Source of the DNA: Paragordius varius
Taxonomy: Eukaryota > Nematomorpha
NCBI GenBank assembly: GCA_964247055.1
Contig: OZ176054.1
Span: 1,364,001-1,428,000, forward strand
Direction: 5' to 3'
DNA length: 64,000 nt
The position numbers and the translations under genes were made by a program. Of this stretch, positions 1-12,700 are shown piece after piece. The notes under the pieces are model-generated. The model ran no database searches. It was not told the origin of the DNA and worked only from the letters and a program-made list of their open reading frames with translations. The first letter of the stretch is position 1; every line of letters begins with the position of its first letter.

Positions 1-1484
1 CCAAAACCCAATTTTATGTAACATACGAGTGGAAAATAAAATATTAGCCAATTAAAAATAGGCCAATCTTAGTTCTTTACCGCAAAATGAAACATCTTAC
101 AAATTATATGGTTATATTTACAGAGAGTACTATACCATGTTTAAAATTTGATATTTAATAAACTATGCGACACCTTTTCTACCACTTCCTTGTAAGATTC
201 TAAAAAATAATTTCTTTTTTTATTTAGTTTACTACAGTACCTATCCGCAAGAGGAGGGCGGTGGTAATTTTGAGCTTGCAAAAACAAGTAGATTATAATT
301 ATATTGTGATATTTTTTGTTTGGGAATTGTTTTAATATTAAACAATTAAATTTAAATAAATCTTGAATTTTAGAGTATATTTTTAACCTTTATTTAATAG
401 TAAAAAAGAAATCGGTTAGCATAACTTCATCTCAGTTCGGTTCCGCTAAATCTTGTTGGAACTCATGTAATATATAAAATTACTATATAAATACTTTTTA
501 CAATTTATTATAAAAATGTCAATATTTTAGCATCCAGTTATCCTTTTGAAACTCGAGGAAGCCGCCAACAAATAATAATTTAAACGATGTATTGATCAAA
601 ATCGACCGGAACAAGCCAGAAGACATAAGTGATTTCGCTACATACAATAGCATCTCTAAAACTAGTAAAGGCACCTAATCGCTAGATCTAATTTTCGGAC
701 CGACTGTTTTTCACAAAAGACAATCAGTTAGAGATTAATGCAAACAATTATGAATAAAATAAATAATTGATTCCCTTTCAAAATTAGGTGTCCAAAACAT
801 TTATCCTTTTTGGAGTTATCATAAATACAAACTTAATAAAATATAATAAAACTTCCAACTACTAAACTGATTATCAATGAACTAAAATGTTCGTTTTCTT
901 TGTATTTACAAAATAAAATGCAACAATCCTGATAAAATTAAATATTTAGATATGGGAATTAAGAATTTTTAAGTGTTTTTGGCTTTGGAGCTTATGAGAA
1001 GAGTACACTTTGGTGCTAATTGCTCCATGAAAATCAACATTAAAACTATCAAAAATATATATACTCTTAAAATTTATTTCATGCATTAAATCATGTGACT
1101 GAAAGCGACAAGACATTCAAGGAGAGTAACATTAATTTACATTATTATATGCTATAAATATATTTAAAAATCTGTTTCCTTTTCGTAATTATTAATCTTT
1201 TTTTGTTTTGTAAAGTTTTCTTTTGTATGCTAAATATGTAATTTAAATAGTAATATAATTCATAATTCATCAAAAATCATTGTTTAAATATTATCTTTTT
1301 TTCTCTAGGCTTTGGTGCCTTATTATTTTATTTTTACTAGCGTAGCCATAATTTCTTTATATTTTTCTTTTATGATTGCTATAAAAAGCGAAATATTAAT
1401 ATTTATAATTTATCCAAATTGACAACATTTATAAAACTAATTTTTAATTTTATTTATTATCCTAGATATTTATTTTTTTTGTAA
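1..1484. other. Gene-poor left flank
   Basis: AT-rich sequence with frequent stops in all frames and no recognised coding exon. A slightly GC-richer patch around 525-690 is open for a few dozen codons on the plus strand, but I cannot tie it to any family. It could be an old repeat fragment or an isolated exon of a gene lying to the left. Confidence 0.5.
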
Positions 1485-1555
1485 AGAGGGTAAGTGAGAG
1501 GGAAGGCAATGGCAAACCACCCTCGTTTATTACTTCCAAAAAATAGTTTTACTAT

Positions 1556-2481
1556 ATGCAATTAACGCGACTTTTCAAAGTTGGGTGCTGGAACGTACGT
1601 TCATTAACAGAAACCAAACAGGTTATAATTCAAAGGGAAATGGAAAGATTGAACTTAGATATACTGGGTCTAACGGAAACCAATCAAAAAGGTAGCGCGA
1701 AAGCACAAAACAAAAATTATACATTGTTAAGATCGGGGAGAGATGACCAGAAATCAGAAGGCGTTGCAGTATCAAATAAACAAAATAAATAAAAGTCTCA
1801 TTAGTTATACACCATAACCCAGAATCATAAGTATTAGGGTGGATGCTAAGTTACTGAAATTTACATACATAGTAGTCTGTGCTCCTACGTCAAAGAAGAC
1901 ATAGAGGATTTTGATGCAAAGTTGTAAATAGTTTTTGATGAAACGAAGAAAGGAGATATGATTATCATAGGAGGGCATTGGAACAGCAAAGTTGGTAGAG
2001 GTAGAGTAGATCAAATAATTGGCACATATGGAATGGGAGAACGCGAGGCTGGGGAGGCACTGATCAATTTTTGCCAAGAAAATGAGATGATGATAAATAT
2101 CACATGGTTTCCACAACACAATAAGAGGTTATACACATGGACCTCTCCATGTGGTAATATAAGAACCAAATAGATTACATAATATGTCCTCAAAAATGGA
2201 AAAGCTCTATACTCGATACCAAAACAAGCAAAAGCAGCGATTGCTCTAGCGATCATGAGCTTTTAGTAACCATAATCAAACTTAAAATAATTAAAAATAA
2301 GGTTAAACAGACATAGAGATATGACACTCGGAACATTCCAAATAGTTTTAGAACAGAAACGAAAGATAGATTAGAAAGATTGGACAACGAATGTAGCTCA
2401 GAACAATTATGGGGAACGATAAAAAATGTTATTAATGAAGTGGCAAAAGAAAAAGTGCAGAGAGTAAAGAGGAAAGATAAT
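1556..2481 (+). pseudogene. LINE endonuclease domain remnant
   Basis: The frame opening at 1556 encodes FKVGCWNVRSLTET and, further on, ILGLTETNQKG. These are the first two conserved blocks of apurinic-type LINE endonucleases (N and E metal-ligand motifs). The frame opening at 1958 continues with a degenerate GGHWNSKVG (normally GDFN or GDWN) and RLYTWTSPCGN, the block before the catalytic Asp/His end. The pieces are in different frames, so no functional protein is made. Confidence 0.8.
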
Positions 2482-4309
2482 GGGCCTGCTGAATAAAAAC
2501 AAGCACCTACTGGGTAGTAGGTGCTTGATAGTATGTACCAGTTTTTGAAAAAACATTGAATAAAAATAGGTACTTACTATTATGTACGTACTTAAGTCTT
2601 TAGTATGTGTAAAATGTTTATTTTCATTTTGTTTTTTTTTGTTAGTTGTCGATTTCATTCATAAATGCGTTTGACAAATTCATAATGAAAATTAGAAAGT
2701 CTCACTTTTGGAAAATAAATATCGATTATCTACCCATATTTTTAAATAATGCAATTATTAATACGCATTTATTCATAAATACACAAAAAATAAATCAAAA
2801 TAATGGTGGAACAATTGAATCTTGTTTCATTTTGCCAGCCCTGAGTATTTGGGTTAGATCAATATTTGCTTCACAATCCTCCACATATTCAATATCAAAA
2901 TATGGATTACTATCAAAATCTGTTAAGGGTTCGTTAATATATTTGGATACATTATGTAATATGGAACATGTTAATATAAGTTTTGGTATTACTAGACTTA
3001 TACGAATTTTGTTACCAAGTATAGGAAATCGGGTGTTCATCTGACCGTAAACACGCTCGATAATACTTCTTTCAGAACAATGTAATTTATTGAATTTTTT
3101 CTCGTTATCGATCATCGTATTTTTGAAGGGGATTAGGAGCTAGGGTGATAGTGGATATTTATTATCACCTAACAAACAAAAATCATTTTGTTTGCACATT
3201 ATGACTGAACAATCGTGTTTCGCCATATCCTTGAATCATGTATAGATCCTGGCCATTGTGCATCCACGGATGTAATTTCTTCATTGGCATTACCTGTAAA
3301 TTGTACATTGAGGGTACATCGACCCTTTCTATTTATATAGGCCTCAACATTTTCTTTATCTCTTAATATTTCAAAGTGTGAACAATCAATGCAACCAATA
3401 GCAGTTGGCATTTTATATTTGGATAGCCATAATTTATTCGCCATATTAAGCTCTTCAAATGACTTGGGATATTTTACCCATTGATGAGATTATGATACTA
3501 TTTCGTCCATAACTTTAGGTATAGTTTTGCATATTGTGGAACTATGAACATTAAAATCATGTCCTACACCCGCTTGATATCCCGGATCTCCAAGAAATCT
3601 TAACACAAAATCCAGATTTATGATATTATTAATACCTTCATATGCATCCTGGGAGTTAGTTTCCCGCCTCTCTTTTCATAGTTATCATGTAGAAAAGTAT
3701 TAGTTAAATAATTAATTGACGCCTCCTCAAAACGTAATAATTTATTATTCAATATTTTGGGATGTGAGTTCTTGTTTTATTGGGTTTCCTAAAAATATTT
3801 ATAATCAAATATGTAATTATTAGTGACAAATTTACTTGTTATATAATAAATTCATAGGTTAAATTTATAATTCACAAAATATATACCAATAATAATACAA
3901 TATCATATTTACTCGATCATTATGGATGATACAAATCCTCCAAATAAAAGAGTCTAAATTAAAGATATGTTTAATTTTTAACCAAAATATGAAAAGGTCA
4001 TTTTATCTTAGTCATAACTCGAATTTGAATAAATCGGTGGTTTTTTATATAGAAAATAGCTTCATTCAAAACGATTCACATAAATATTTATATAAAATTT
4101 TAATGTTTATAAAATAAAATTAAGGTCATTATTTTACATAAAAATGAAAGGATCGAAGAAAATGATATAATTATGGACATTCTTGAAAAAAACCAATATT
4201 TTTTAACAAAACTAATAATCTCTGCAAATTGAACTCACAAAGCTTAAAATAGAGAAGGAAAAAAATTAATAATAAAACAAATAATAGTTAATTATATTAA
4301 TATTATTTA

Positions 4310-4361
<52 letters not shown>

Positions 4362-4658
4362 TCATGTAATTTAAAAAAACATTTATCTTAGAAATTTTAT
4401 AAAAATAAAACCGATATTATTTCAAGTGAAAAATAATAGATTAAAATGTTGCCATTTACCAGCTCAAAAAAAACCAGTAAGTACTAGGTAAAATTTGTAA
4501 AAAGACCATTTTTATTCAATGATATTTGTCAGTAAATACTGGTAAACATAGTATGTACTGGATAGTAAAAACAATATATTTTTTTATTTAATACATAGCT
4601 AGTATTTACTGGAAAAAACCTAGTTTTTAGTATATACTAGCTTTTATTTAGCAGGCCC
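2482..4658 (-). mobile_element. PIF/Harbinger DNA transposon nested in the LINE
   Basis: A 2,177-bp insert bounded by inverted termini GGGCCTGCTRAATAAAA at 2482 and 4658 and by a 3-bp AAT duplication of the LINE target (2479-2481 and 4659-4661). A 3-bp duplication is the Harbinger signature. The minus strand carries a HARBI1-type DDE transposase. The sub-terminal zones are full of short palindromes of the form AGTANNTACT, and a near-perfect hairpin (CAAGCACCTAC and its complement) lies at about 2500-2528. An (AT)n run occupies about 4312-4358. No second (Myb-like) frame was recognised, so the element may be a deleted or non-autonomous descendant. Confidence 0.9.
2795..3700 (-). pseudogene. 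HARBI1-like DDE transposase, broken
   Basis: The minus-strand pieces follow the order of the Harbinger DDE_Tnp_4 domain. Reading from 3444 down: AIGCIDCSHFEI (first Asp), WPGSIHDSRIW (second Asp block), then in another frame LLGDNKYPL and, below 3115, NKLHCSERSIIERVYGQMN, which carries the catalytic Glu, followed by TRFPIL. The upstream part (to about 3700) is more decayed. At least one stop and one frame change separate the blocks. In life the protein would cut and paste this transposon; it is inactive here, though decay looks modest. Confidence 0.85.
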
Positions 4659-6481
4659 AATAAATGGATATCAGAAAAGAGTTTAGAGATAGCAGAAAAG
4701 CGGAGAAAAGCTAAATTAAGAGGTGATAATAAAATGGTTAAATTATATAACAAAGAATTTCAACGACAAATAAGGAAGGATTATGAAGATTTTTTAATTT
4801 CTGGAAAAGGAATTAAATAACAAAAAAGGATTAATGCAACCAATGTTCCAGAAACTGAGGCAAATGACTCATAAACCTTTTATATCATCCCAAAAGATTA
4901 AAAAAGAGAATGGCACCATATTGTGCAAACAAACAGAAGTACGAGTAAGATGGAAGGAATACACCCAAAAACTCTATCAGGCTCCTCAAGCAAAAGAGTT
5001 GCAATTAAAAGAAGAAGAACGTGATCTAGATATACTAAGAGATTAGGTTGAATTAGCCTTAAAACAAATTCCTAACAACAAAGCGATGGGATTAGACAAC
5101 ATCCCAATAGAGTTCATAAAAGCTATTCCTGTAGAAACGTTACACAAGTTATGTCAAAAGGTGTGGGAAACATGTGAGTGGCAAACTACTGGATATCTGT
5201 ATATCTCCCAATATACAAAAAAGTAGATGTACTCCAGGGCGAAAACTACCGGAATATATCTCTTATTAGCCACGCTAGTAAGGTCTTACTAAAAATAATA
5301 CAAAACAGGATGCACAGTATCATACAGTCAGAAATACCAGAAAATCAAGCCGGATTTATGAAGGGAAAAAGCACAAGAGACCATATCTTAAACATGAGAA
5401 GGAAAATGGAAACATCCAGAGAATTCCAGAAAGAATTAAATATGTGTTTTATTGATTAGAGACTAGCCTTCGATTCGATTAACTATGACTCGTGGGAAAC
5501 ATTAAAGTTAGTAGGAATATCATCTCACTTAATAAGATTGATTAGCTCTCTCTATGTAAAACAAAGAGCGATTATAAGAACATCAGCGGGGGACACAAAG
5601 AAATACCTATCGTGAAAGGAGTCAGGCAACGGTAATGCTTATCCCCTTATCTGTTCAATATGTGCACAGAAATGATAATGAGGAGTTAGATGGTAAAAAT
5701 ATTGGAGTAAGAATAGGAGGGAGAATCACTAATTTAAGGTTTGCAGACGATACCACTCTTTTAGCTGAAAGTGTAAATGATTTGAAGGAATAGATTGAAG
5801 AGATTCGAAAGGAAAGTTTTTGAGTTATGGTCTCTTAACCCTAACAAAACCAAAATATTGTGTACTGGAGAAAAGCCTACAATTATTATAGAAGGGGTAG
5901 AAATAGAAATAGTTAAACAGTTAACGTTTTTGGCCGCAATAATTTCAGAGGACGGGTCTTCAACTCCTGAATCAGAAAGAGAATAGGATTGGGTAGAGAA
6001 GCGATGACCAAATTATTAAAGATTTGAACCAAAAAAGATTACTCTATTGTTTCGTTCTCCCGGTCACCACATATGGATGTGAGAGCTGGACTCTCAGAAA
6101 AAGGGACAAAGAAATGCTCATGGCTTTCGAAAGGAGCTGCTGGCGTAGGATGCTAGGATACACATGGAAGGATAAAATTAAGAATGGAAAACTAACAACA
6201 GAAATAAAACCCAAAACAAAAATCCTGGAGATAATTTTAAAAAGAAAGTTAACATATTTTGATCATATCATGCGATCGAATTCTGCTAGAGAAAGTACAA
6301 TGTTTGGGAAGGTGGAAGGACAAAGTAAAAGAGGCCGACCACCGATGAGGTGGTTGGATACGATAAAAGAAGAGACTAAAATGACATGGAACGGTCTCAA
6401 TATAAAAGATAGAAGAAAATGGAATGAAATGGTGTAAACTATATCCAAAAAGTCGTTTAGTACTTAGGAAAAACCAACCAA

Positions 6482-7405
6482 CATTAAAAGCTGTGCTATT
6501 ATTATATTAAATTTTAGTGATTGTTTTTGGGATCCGGTCCTAAAATTCTGGGTATGATTAATATGTAGATTAAAAATGTATAATCATTAAAAAATTTAAT
6601 ATTGAAACATATTTTATGGCATTTCAAAGCATGGTGCGAATCTAGTAACACTCTCAAATATTAAAAACCTATCAATAATCTAGTAATTGAACATTTCCCT
6701 CAGATTTCAAATTTGATACTATTTGCTTTAAATACAATTTAAAATAACCTGAAAAAAACTAAAGTTTAATCTAAAATATAAGGTAATATGTATTATAAAT
6801 TAAAAACAGAGTTTCTGAAATTATTGTCCGCGTTTTCAACATACCATATTACCATCAAATGCGCTTCAACAATTATTAAAAATATTTCCTAAAATTCAAA
6901 AATTTAATTATATAATGGCTAAAATAATTTTACTGTTGAGATATGGATTTTATACAACCTTACATTTTATGAAAAAAATTTGTGTATAATGCGTTAAAAA
7001 GATTTTTAAATTCGACTTATACCCCAATAATCAAATAAATCGCTCTGGGCTATAAAACTACCTCAAAAGTTCATGGTTTTATAAAACTTATAAAATAAAA
7101 AATGGCCAATGCTCTCGTTTGTTTATCCCAATTTTCTCAAACTCAACACTATGTCTTTTTTTATTTCATAGCGTGTAGCAGGCACAATAATATATAAAGG
7201 AGTTAACTGGTAAATCATTATATAGTTAGGGTTATTTTATATAGCTATATATTGAAAACTGTTAAAATCGATTCGAACGAAAATAATTCAAAAATTAACC
7301 ATATAATTAAAAATATATGGCGCCCTCTACATTTATAATTATATTCATTAACATATCATATATATTAAATTAAAAAATATAAGCTTTCTAATTATATATT
7401 AGAGA
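6482..7405. other. Spacer between LINE and P450 3' end
   Basis: AT-rich sequence with no recognised gene. It should include the 3' untranslated region of the P450, whose stop codon is at 7406-7408 on the minus strand. Confidence 0.5.
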
Positions 7406-9716
7406 TTAGTTGTTCCTTGGAATAAATTCGATCTCAAGTTCTTGATCTGACATGATAATTGGCTTCATTATTGGTTTTACATTCTGACTTGATTGTAGTT
7501 TATATTTTTTAAGGATCTAAAATTTATAAAATTATATAATATTTCAAATTCAAGCCGTTGTAAATAAATTAATGCTGAAGGAAAAATTATAAAATATTTT
7601 AGGATAAATAGTTTGTACTACCACACTGTGTGCTAATTTGAACAAAAAGCTCTTTTACTAAAAAAGTCCTCTTTTTTAAAAGTTATATATATTTTACTTA
7701 TTAAGAAAACACATTAATTATTAAAATATATGATTTATCCATCAAAAAGGTACTATAAAATATTTGATAAATATATAATATTGGGCTATAAAATTTCGTA
7801 TTTGTCTTTTACCATATTTAAAATATCTCACGATTGGGCTAGCTTCTCATAGTTTCACTCATTTTGTTAAAAATGGCAATTTAGAAAATCTAATCATAGG
7901 GATATTATACTTAAAAAATATCTTAAGATGTTATTATGACACTTAAAGTCCGCTTGGCTTGAATAACATAAACTTGTCTTTAACAATTCTCTGTACTAGA
8001 TGCAAAAGCATTGTCTAGCAATCATATGATTTTAATCAAAAAATCTAGCATACAAGACCGGTAGCAAACTATATATTTTTACTTCTTATGTAGAGATTGA
8101 TTGATAGGATTGGATATTAAACTCATCTGCTACCTTATATATTTTAAATTAATACTTACTTTGGCCAACGTAATGTAAATTTCTTGCTCTGCTAATCTTC
8201 GACCAGGACATTGGCGGGCCCCATGACCCCATGCCAAATTGGCTACAAAGGGAGCCATATCAGAATTTGGCAATTTGGATTCGTCTTTTTGACAAGCATT
8301 AGTTGGGGATTGTTGACTGACTTCTTCGCCATATTCACTCTTAAGCTTCCGACCAGCCCGAATCCAACGTTCAGGCTCAAATTTTTCAATGTTGGTAAAT
8401 ATAGAGGGGTCTCTGCCCATAGGCCATAAACAGCCCTGGACATGAGTCTATAAAGAATAAAATATATATTTTATTGAAATACGTTTATGGAGAGGGCACA
8501 TATTCGAATGCATATTGATGAATTTTTCATTTATTTTATATTACGTTAATATATATATACACTGTGTGCAAAAAAGAGGCCATTTTGATTTAACGAAAAA
8601 AATTTTCATGAGATAGCTCATGACCAGCGTATTCATTTGCCGCAAAAATTTTTATTTGTTGACAACCTAGTTTTTAAAATATTAAGAAAAAATTGAAATC
8701 GAGCAAAAAGTTAAAATTAAGAATAATTAAAAAAATAAAGAAATTTTAAATATTATGGTTTATTATCATGAGATATTTTTAATATATAAATAGCTTCAAA
8801 TCATATAGTTTTGGGTTTCTGTAAAATTTCAGGTCAAAAGATGGCGCTTTTCTTTTATCACACTTAAAAGACAAAATAAATTAAATGAAACTATATAAAA
8901 TATTTTTTTAATTATTTACTACCTAAACTACTATTAAAATCTTAACATATTATACTCAGGAAATTATACTATATCAAAATAAAACCAGAAATATTGTTCT
9001 TTTATTTTTCTGTCATCTGGTTTATGAGTGTATAAAAAATTTATACTGTTTTATTTTGGAATCTCACATGATTAGAAATTATTAAATATATATTATATGC
9101 AAAATATGAATTAGTGGAATATCAACCAACAATCCGTACAAATCCCAATACAAATATTAATTTGTCATAAAACAGACTTGTTACAGGAAATTGTAAGGAT
9201 TTTTTGGTTGATATTCCATTATTTTTAAATCCTATTTTGCATATAATATATATTTAATAATTCCTAATCATATGAGAATCCAAAATAAAACAGTATAAAC
9301 TTTTTATACACCCAAACCAGATGACATAAAAAAGCAAAAATAAAAAACAATATTTTTGGTTTTATTTTGATAGTTTATTTTAGTGAATAAAATATGAATG
9401 TTAAGATTTTAATAGTGAGTTTAGGTAGTAAATAATTAACAAATATTATTTTAATATAGTTTTATTAAATTTATTTTGTCTTTTAAGTGTGATAAAATAA
9501 AAACCCATTTTTTGACCTGAAATAGAAACCCAAACTATATGAATTGAGGCTATTTATACTTAATTATCCTAAATTTTCACTTTTTGCCCGATTTCGATTT
9601 TCTCTCAATATTTCAAAAACTAGGTTGTCAACAAATAAAAATTTTTGCGGCAAATGATTACGCTGGTCATAAGCTATCTCGAAAAAAAACTTTCGTTAAA
9701 AATTTTTTTGCACACA

Positions 9717-9753
<37 letters not shown>

Positions 9754-12700
9754 AAAATAGCATACAAAAATAATTGTCAGTAATGAGTGAAGATTAATAG
9801 ACCTAAATAGAGGGACTCATTTTTTAAAAATTACCAAGACTTTCATGATATAAATAAGTAAAACTTGAACCGGTTCGGTTATTTTTAATAGTTCCGGAAC
9901 TCACTTTTAAAAATTATCACAGGTAAATCGGTTTCCAATTTTTAATAATTATAATTAGTTTAAGTTAAGCCCAAATATATATCCAAAAATCTTCCATTCC
10001 ATCGTTTTTCTAAACTATAAGGATTAATATTTTTAATATAATACTTAAATAATGATTATATTAAATGGGCAGAACAAAATATTATAAAAAATATATAATG
10101 AATATGATATATACTGTGTCAAAATTCTGTCCACATTTTGGAATTTTTATTATGTGAAGAAGAGTTTTAATCTGAAACATATGAGGTATTCAAAGCTATA
10201 TAAAAGGAAAAAGTTTCAAAAACTGAATGCTTAGCTCATAACAAAACTCAAATACTTAAATAGGAGAAAAATAAAAGTTACATTTGAAACTACACAAAGG
10301 TTTTGTGTGCAGCAACGACAGCTATTTAGGCCATATCTGTATATTAAATAATAAAGGGGTATTTATTGTTTTGTTCCATGTTGATATTTCGTTTTTATTA
10401 GCTACATTTTTATAAGTAATTAAATATAAAATCTCAGCAGATATATGGAAGAAAGACCCTTTTAGCCATAATATGGATAGACTATAATTTAATTATGCTA
10501 GTAACAATTTTTATATTTTACTTAAATGTGTATTCATATGTTATTACCGTATACCATTTACAGTTCAGATTCACCCTTGAACAATTCAAATTCACCCTTG
10601 AACACTTCAAATTTACCTTTGAACAATTCCACCCTAAAAATAAATTATGTATTTTCGAACTAATATAACTAATTATTTATATGAAATATATGTTTATGAT
10701 ATAGTTTATTATTTTTTCAGTATTATTATAATTAAAACAAAATTATTATTTTTAAAAAATATATAAAAATATTGGTAATTTTTAAACTTAAAAAACATTT
10801 TTATTTGAGGGTGAATTTGAATTGTTCAAAGGTGAATTTGAATTGTTCAAGGGTGAATTTGAATTGTTCGAGGGTGAATTTGTATTGTTCAAGGGTGAAT
10901 TTGAACTGTAAATGGTATATTAAATAAGAGAATACGTTAGAGAAAAGTACCCAAAGGATATACCATATTTTAAACTGATATTAAAGAAAAGTACACATAT
11001 CCTGTGTTCACCAAAAATTAGCGAATTTTCTATAATAATATGAACACTTGTTTGTAAGTGTAGGGCAGAAAATGGCAAACTCTATTCAGTTATAAAGCAT
11101 ATATGTGACCTCATGTAAGAGAGGATGGCTTTGTAGACCTAAGACACCACACTGAATAAATGGTGATTATCACAAAAAACATAAATGTTTTTCTACGCAC
11201 AATGGGAGGGCCCAAGAAATATGAATTAACGTCAAATCGTAAACCGTATGACTTTGGTTTATCCATGAAAATTATTTTGGATAGAATTGGGACCGGTGAG
11301 TAATAAGCTTTCCACTTCCCACACCGTTTCGTCACATTATGTCCAAATCGCTTCGGTAGTAAACCATGCTCCGCGCCTTGTGAGGCCAGAGCGGTATTAT
11401 GCATTATAAACTTTTAAAGTCATGTAATGCACAACATTATCTCTAATAAATTTAAGACGTGCATTAATCGAAAAATATCCGAAATAAACCAGATGGCTAA
11501 AATATTTTGCTATAAGACAAAGGCTGCCTTTAGCACACCAAAACCAGTGAACATCTTAAATCCTTCGATGGGGATATATTTATCCATTAAACTTTCTTTC
11601 CTACCCTGGCGCCATCCGATTATACTCTGGCATCAATGAGATACACACTCGCAGTTTAATATTTTCAACAACGTTATAAACAGCTTGACGAATAATTTGC
11701 CGCAAATATCAATCATATTCTAGCACGGTATTCATACCTGAAAAATGAGCGAAATGTGTAGAAGCCGATGAATGTTTAATAAAGACGTCAGCAAATGTAT
11801 AGAACCGTTAATTTGACACAGAAATCTATTTTGTTTGACATTAAACGACATACAACAGATTCGCGTATTTCATCTTTTAGTAATCTATATTTTGTGGCTA
11901 TAAAAAATCGGACGCTGAAATTCATCGTTAGCTGTTGAAACCATATATGCTTCATTGATTGAAATATGAGGCTCTGATAGACTGCACAACTAGCAAGACG
12001 ATAAAGTGAAAAGTTATTAAATAATGACCCAATACAAACTCGACGGTAATGGGCAGAATCATTACGCGTATCACACAATCAGTAACGCCTAAAATAGGAA
12101 AAACCAACTCATAAATTCACCGGAATAAAAAGTAAAAAATTGCCAAGGGACTTGCAAAATCTTTAAAATCGTGCCTCAATTAACCATAGAAAATCATTTT
12201 GCATCAAATTTTGACGAATGATGAGCAGCTTTTTTTTCTAAATCAAGAGGGCAAAGTGGCTACCATGTCAAACCCGTCCATAAACACCAAGGTTGAATTG
12301 CTTGAGTAAGAAGATCATGCTCTAGGTCTGGTGGGGAAAGGTATATATTATGTAAAAATCTCTAAAACTGTTACAAGAATATGGACAACAAATGATTACT
12401 TAAAACCATGGATTGATAAACGAGGGATTGATTTTGCTATATGACAATGCATTGTCTCACACAGTAAAATCAATGAAATAAAATTTCTTTCGCTGCGTAT
12501 TCACTTGATCTAGCGCCATCTGACTATTACCTTTTCGCATCAAGGTGGCACACGCAGAGTAACACAACATTAATTTTGAAGCCGTTGTGAAATGTTGACC
12601 AATTATTGCATCTAAAACAAGCAGTGTTTCTGGCTTTTTATTTACATATAAAAAATGGCTGAAATCTGTAGCAGCGGATGAACCTTCATAATTACGTAAT

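Larger units (their letters stand above)
1485..6481 (+). mobile_element. Decayed APE-type LINE (RTE/Jockey-like), interrupted by a Harbinger element
   Basis: A non-LTR retrotransposon running left to right. It starts with a GC-richer leader near 1490 (containing GGCAATGGCAAACCACC), then an apurinic-type endonuclease, a reverse transcriptase and the C-terminal region usual in these elements (GCESWTL, RRMLGYTW, RGRPPMRWLD). Removing the foreign insert at 2482-4658 joins VKRKDN to KWISEKSLE, the conserved linker between the two domains, and leaves an element of about 2.8 kb. The 3' end lies at about 6480 in ACCAACCAA, which a second copy in the window shares at about 60001. Several stops and frame changes show it is dead. 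The clade is uncertain between RTE-like and Jockey-like. Confidence 0.85.

Noticed and set aside
2646-3044. Plus-strand open frame of 132 codons
   Set aside because: Antisense of the Harbinger transposase block NKLHCSERSIIERVYGQMN, which is clearly the true reading.
10556-10915. Possible CRISPR-like direct repeats
   Set aside because: The 21-bp units are directly adjacent without spacers, are arranged in inverted arms of a MITE, and occur in a eukaryotic intron.
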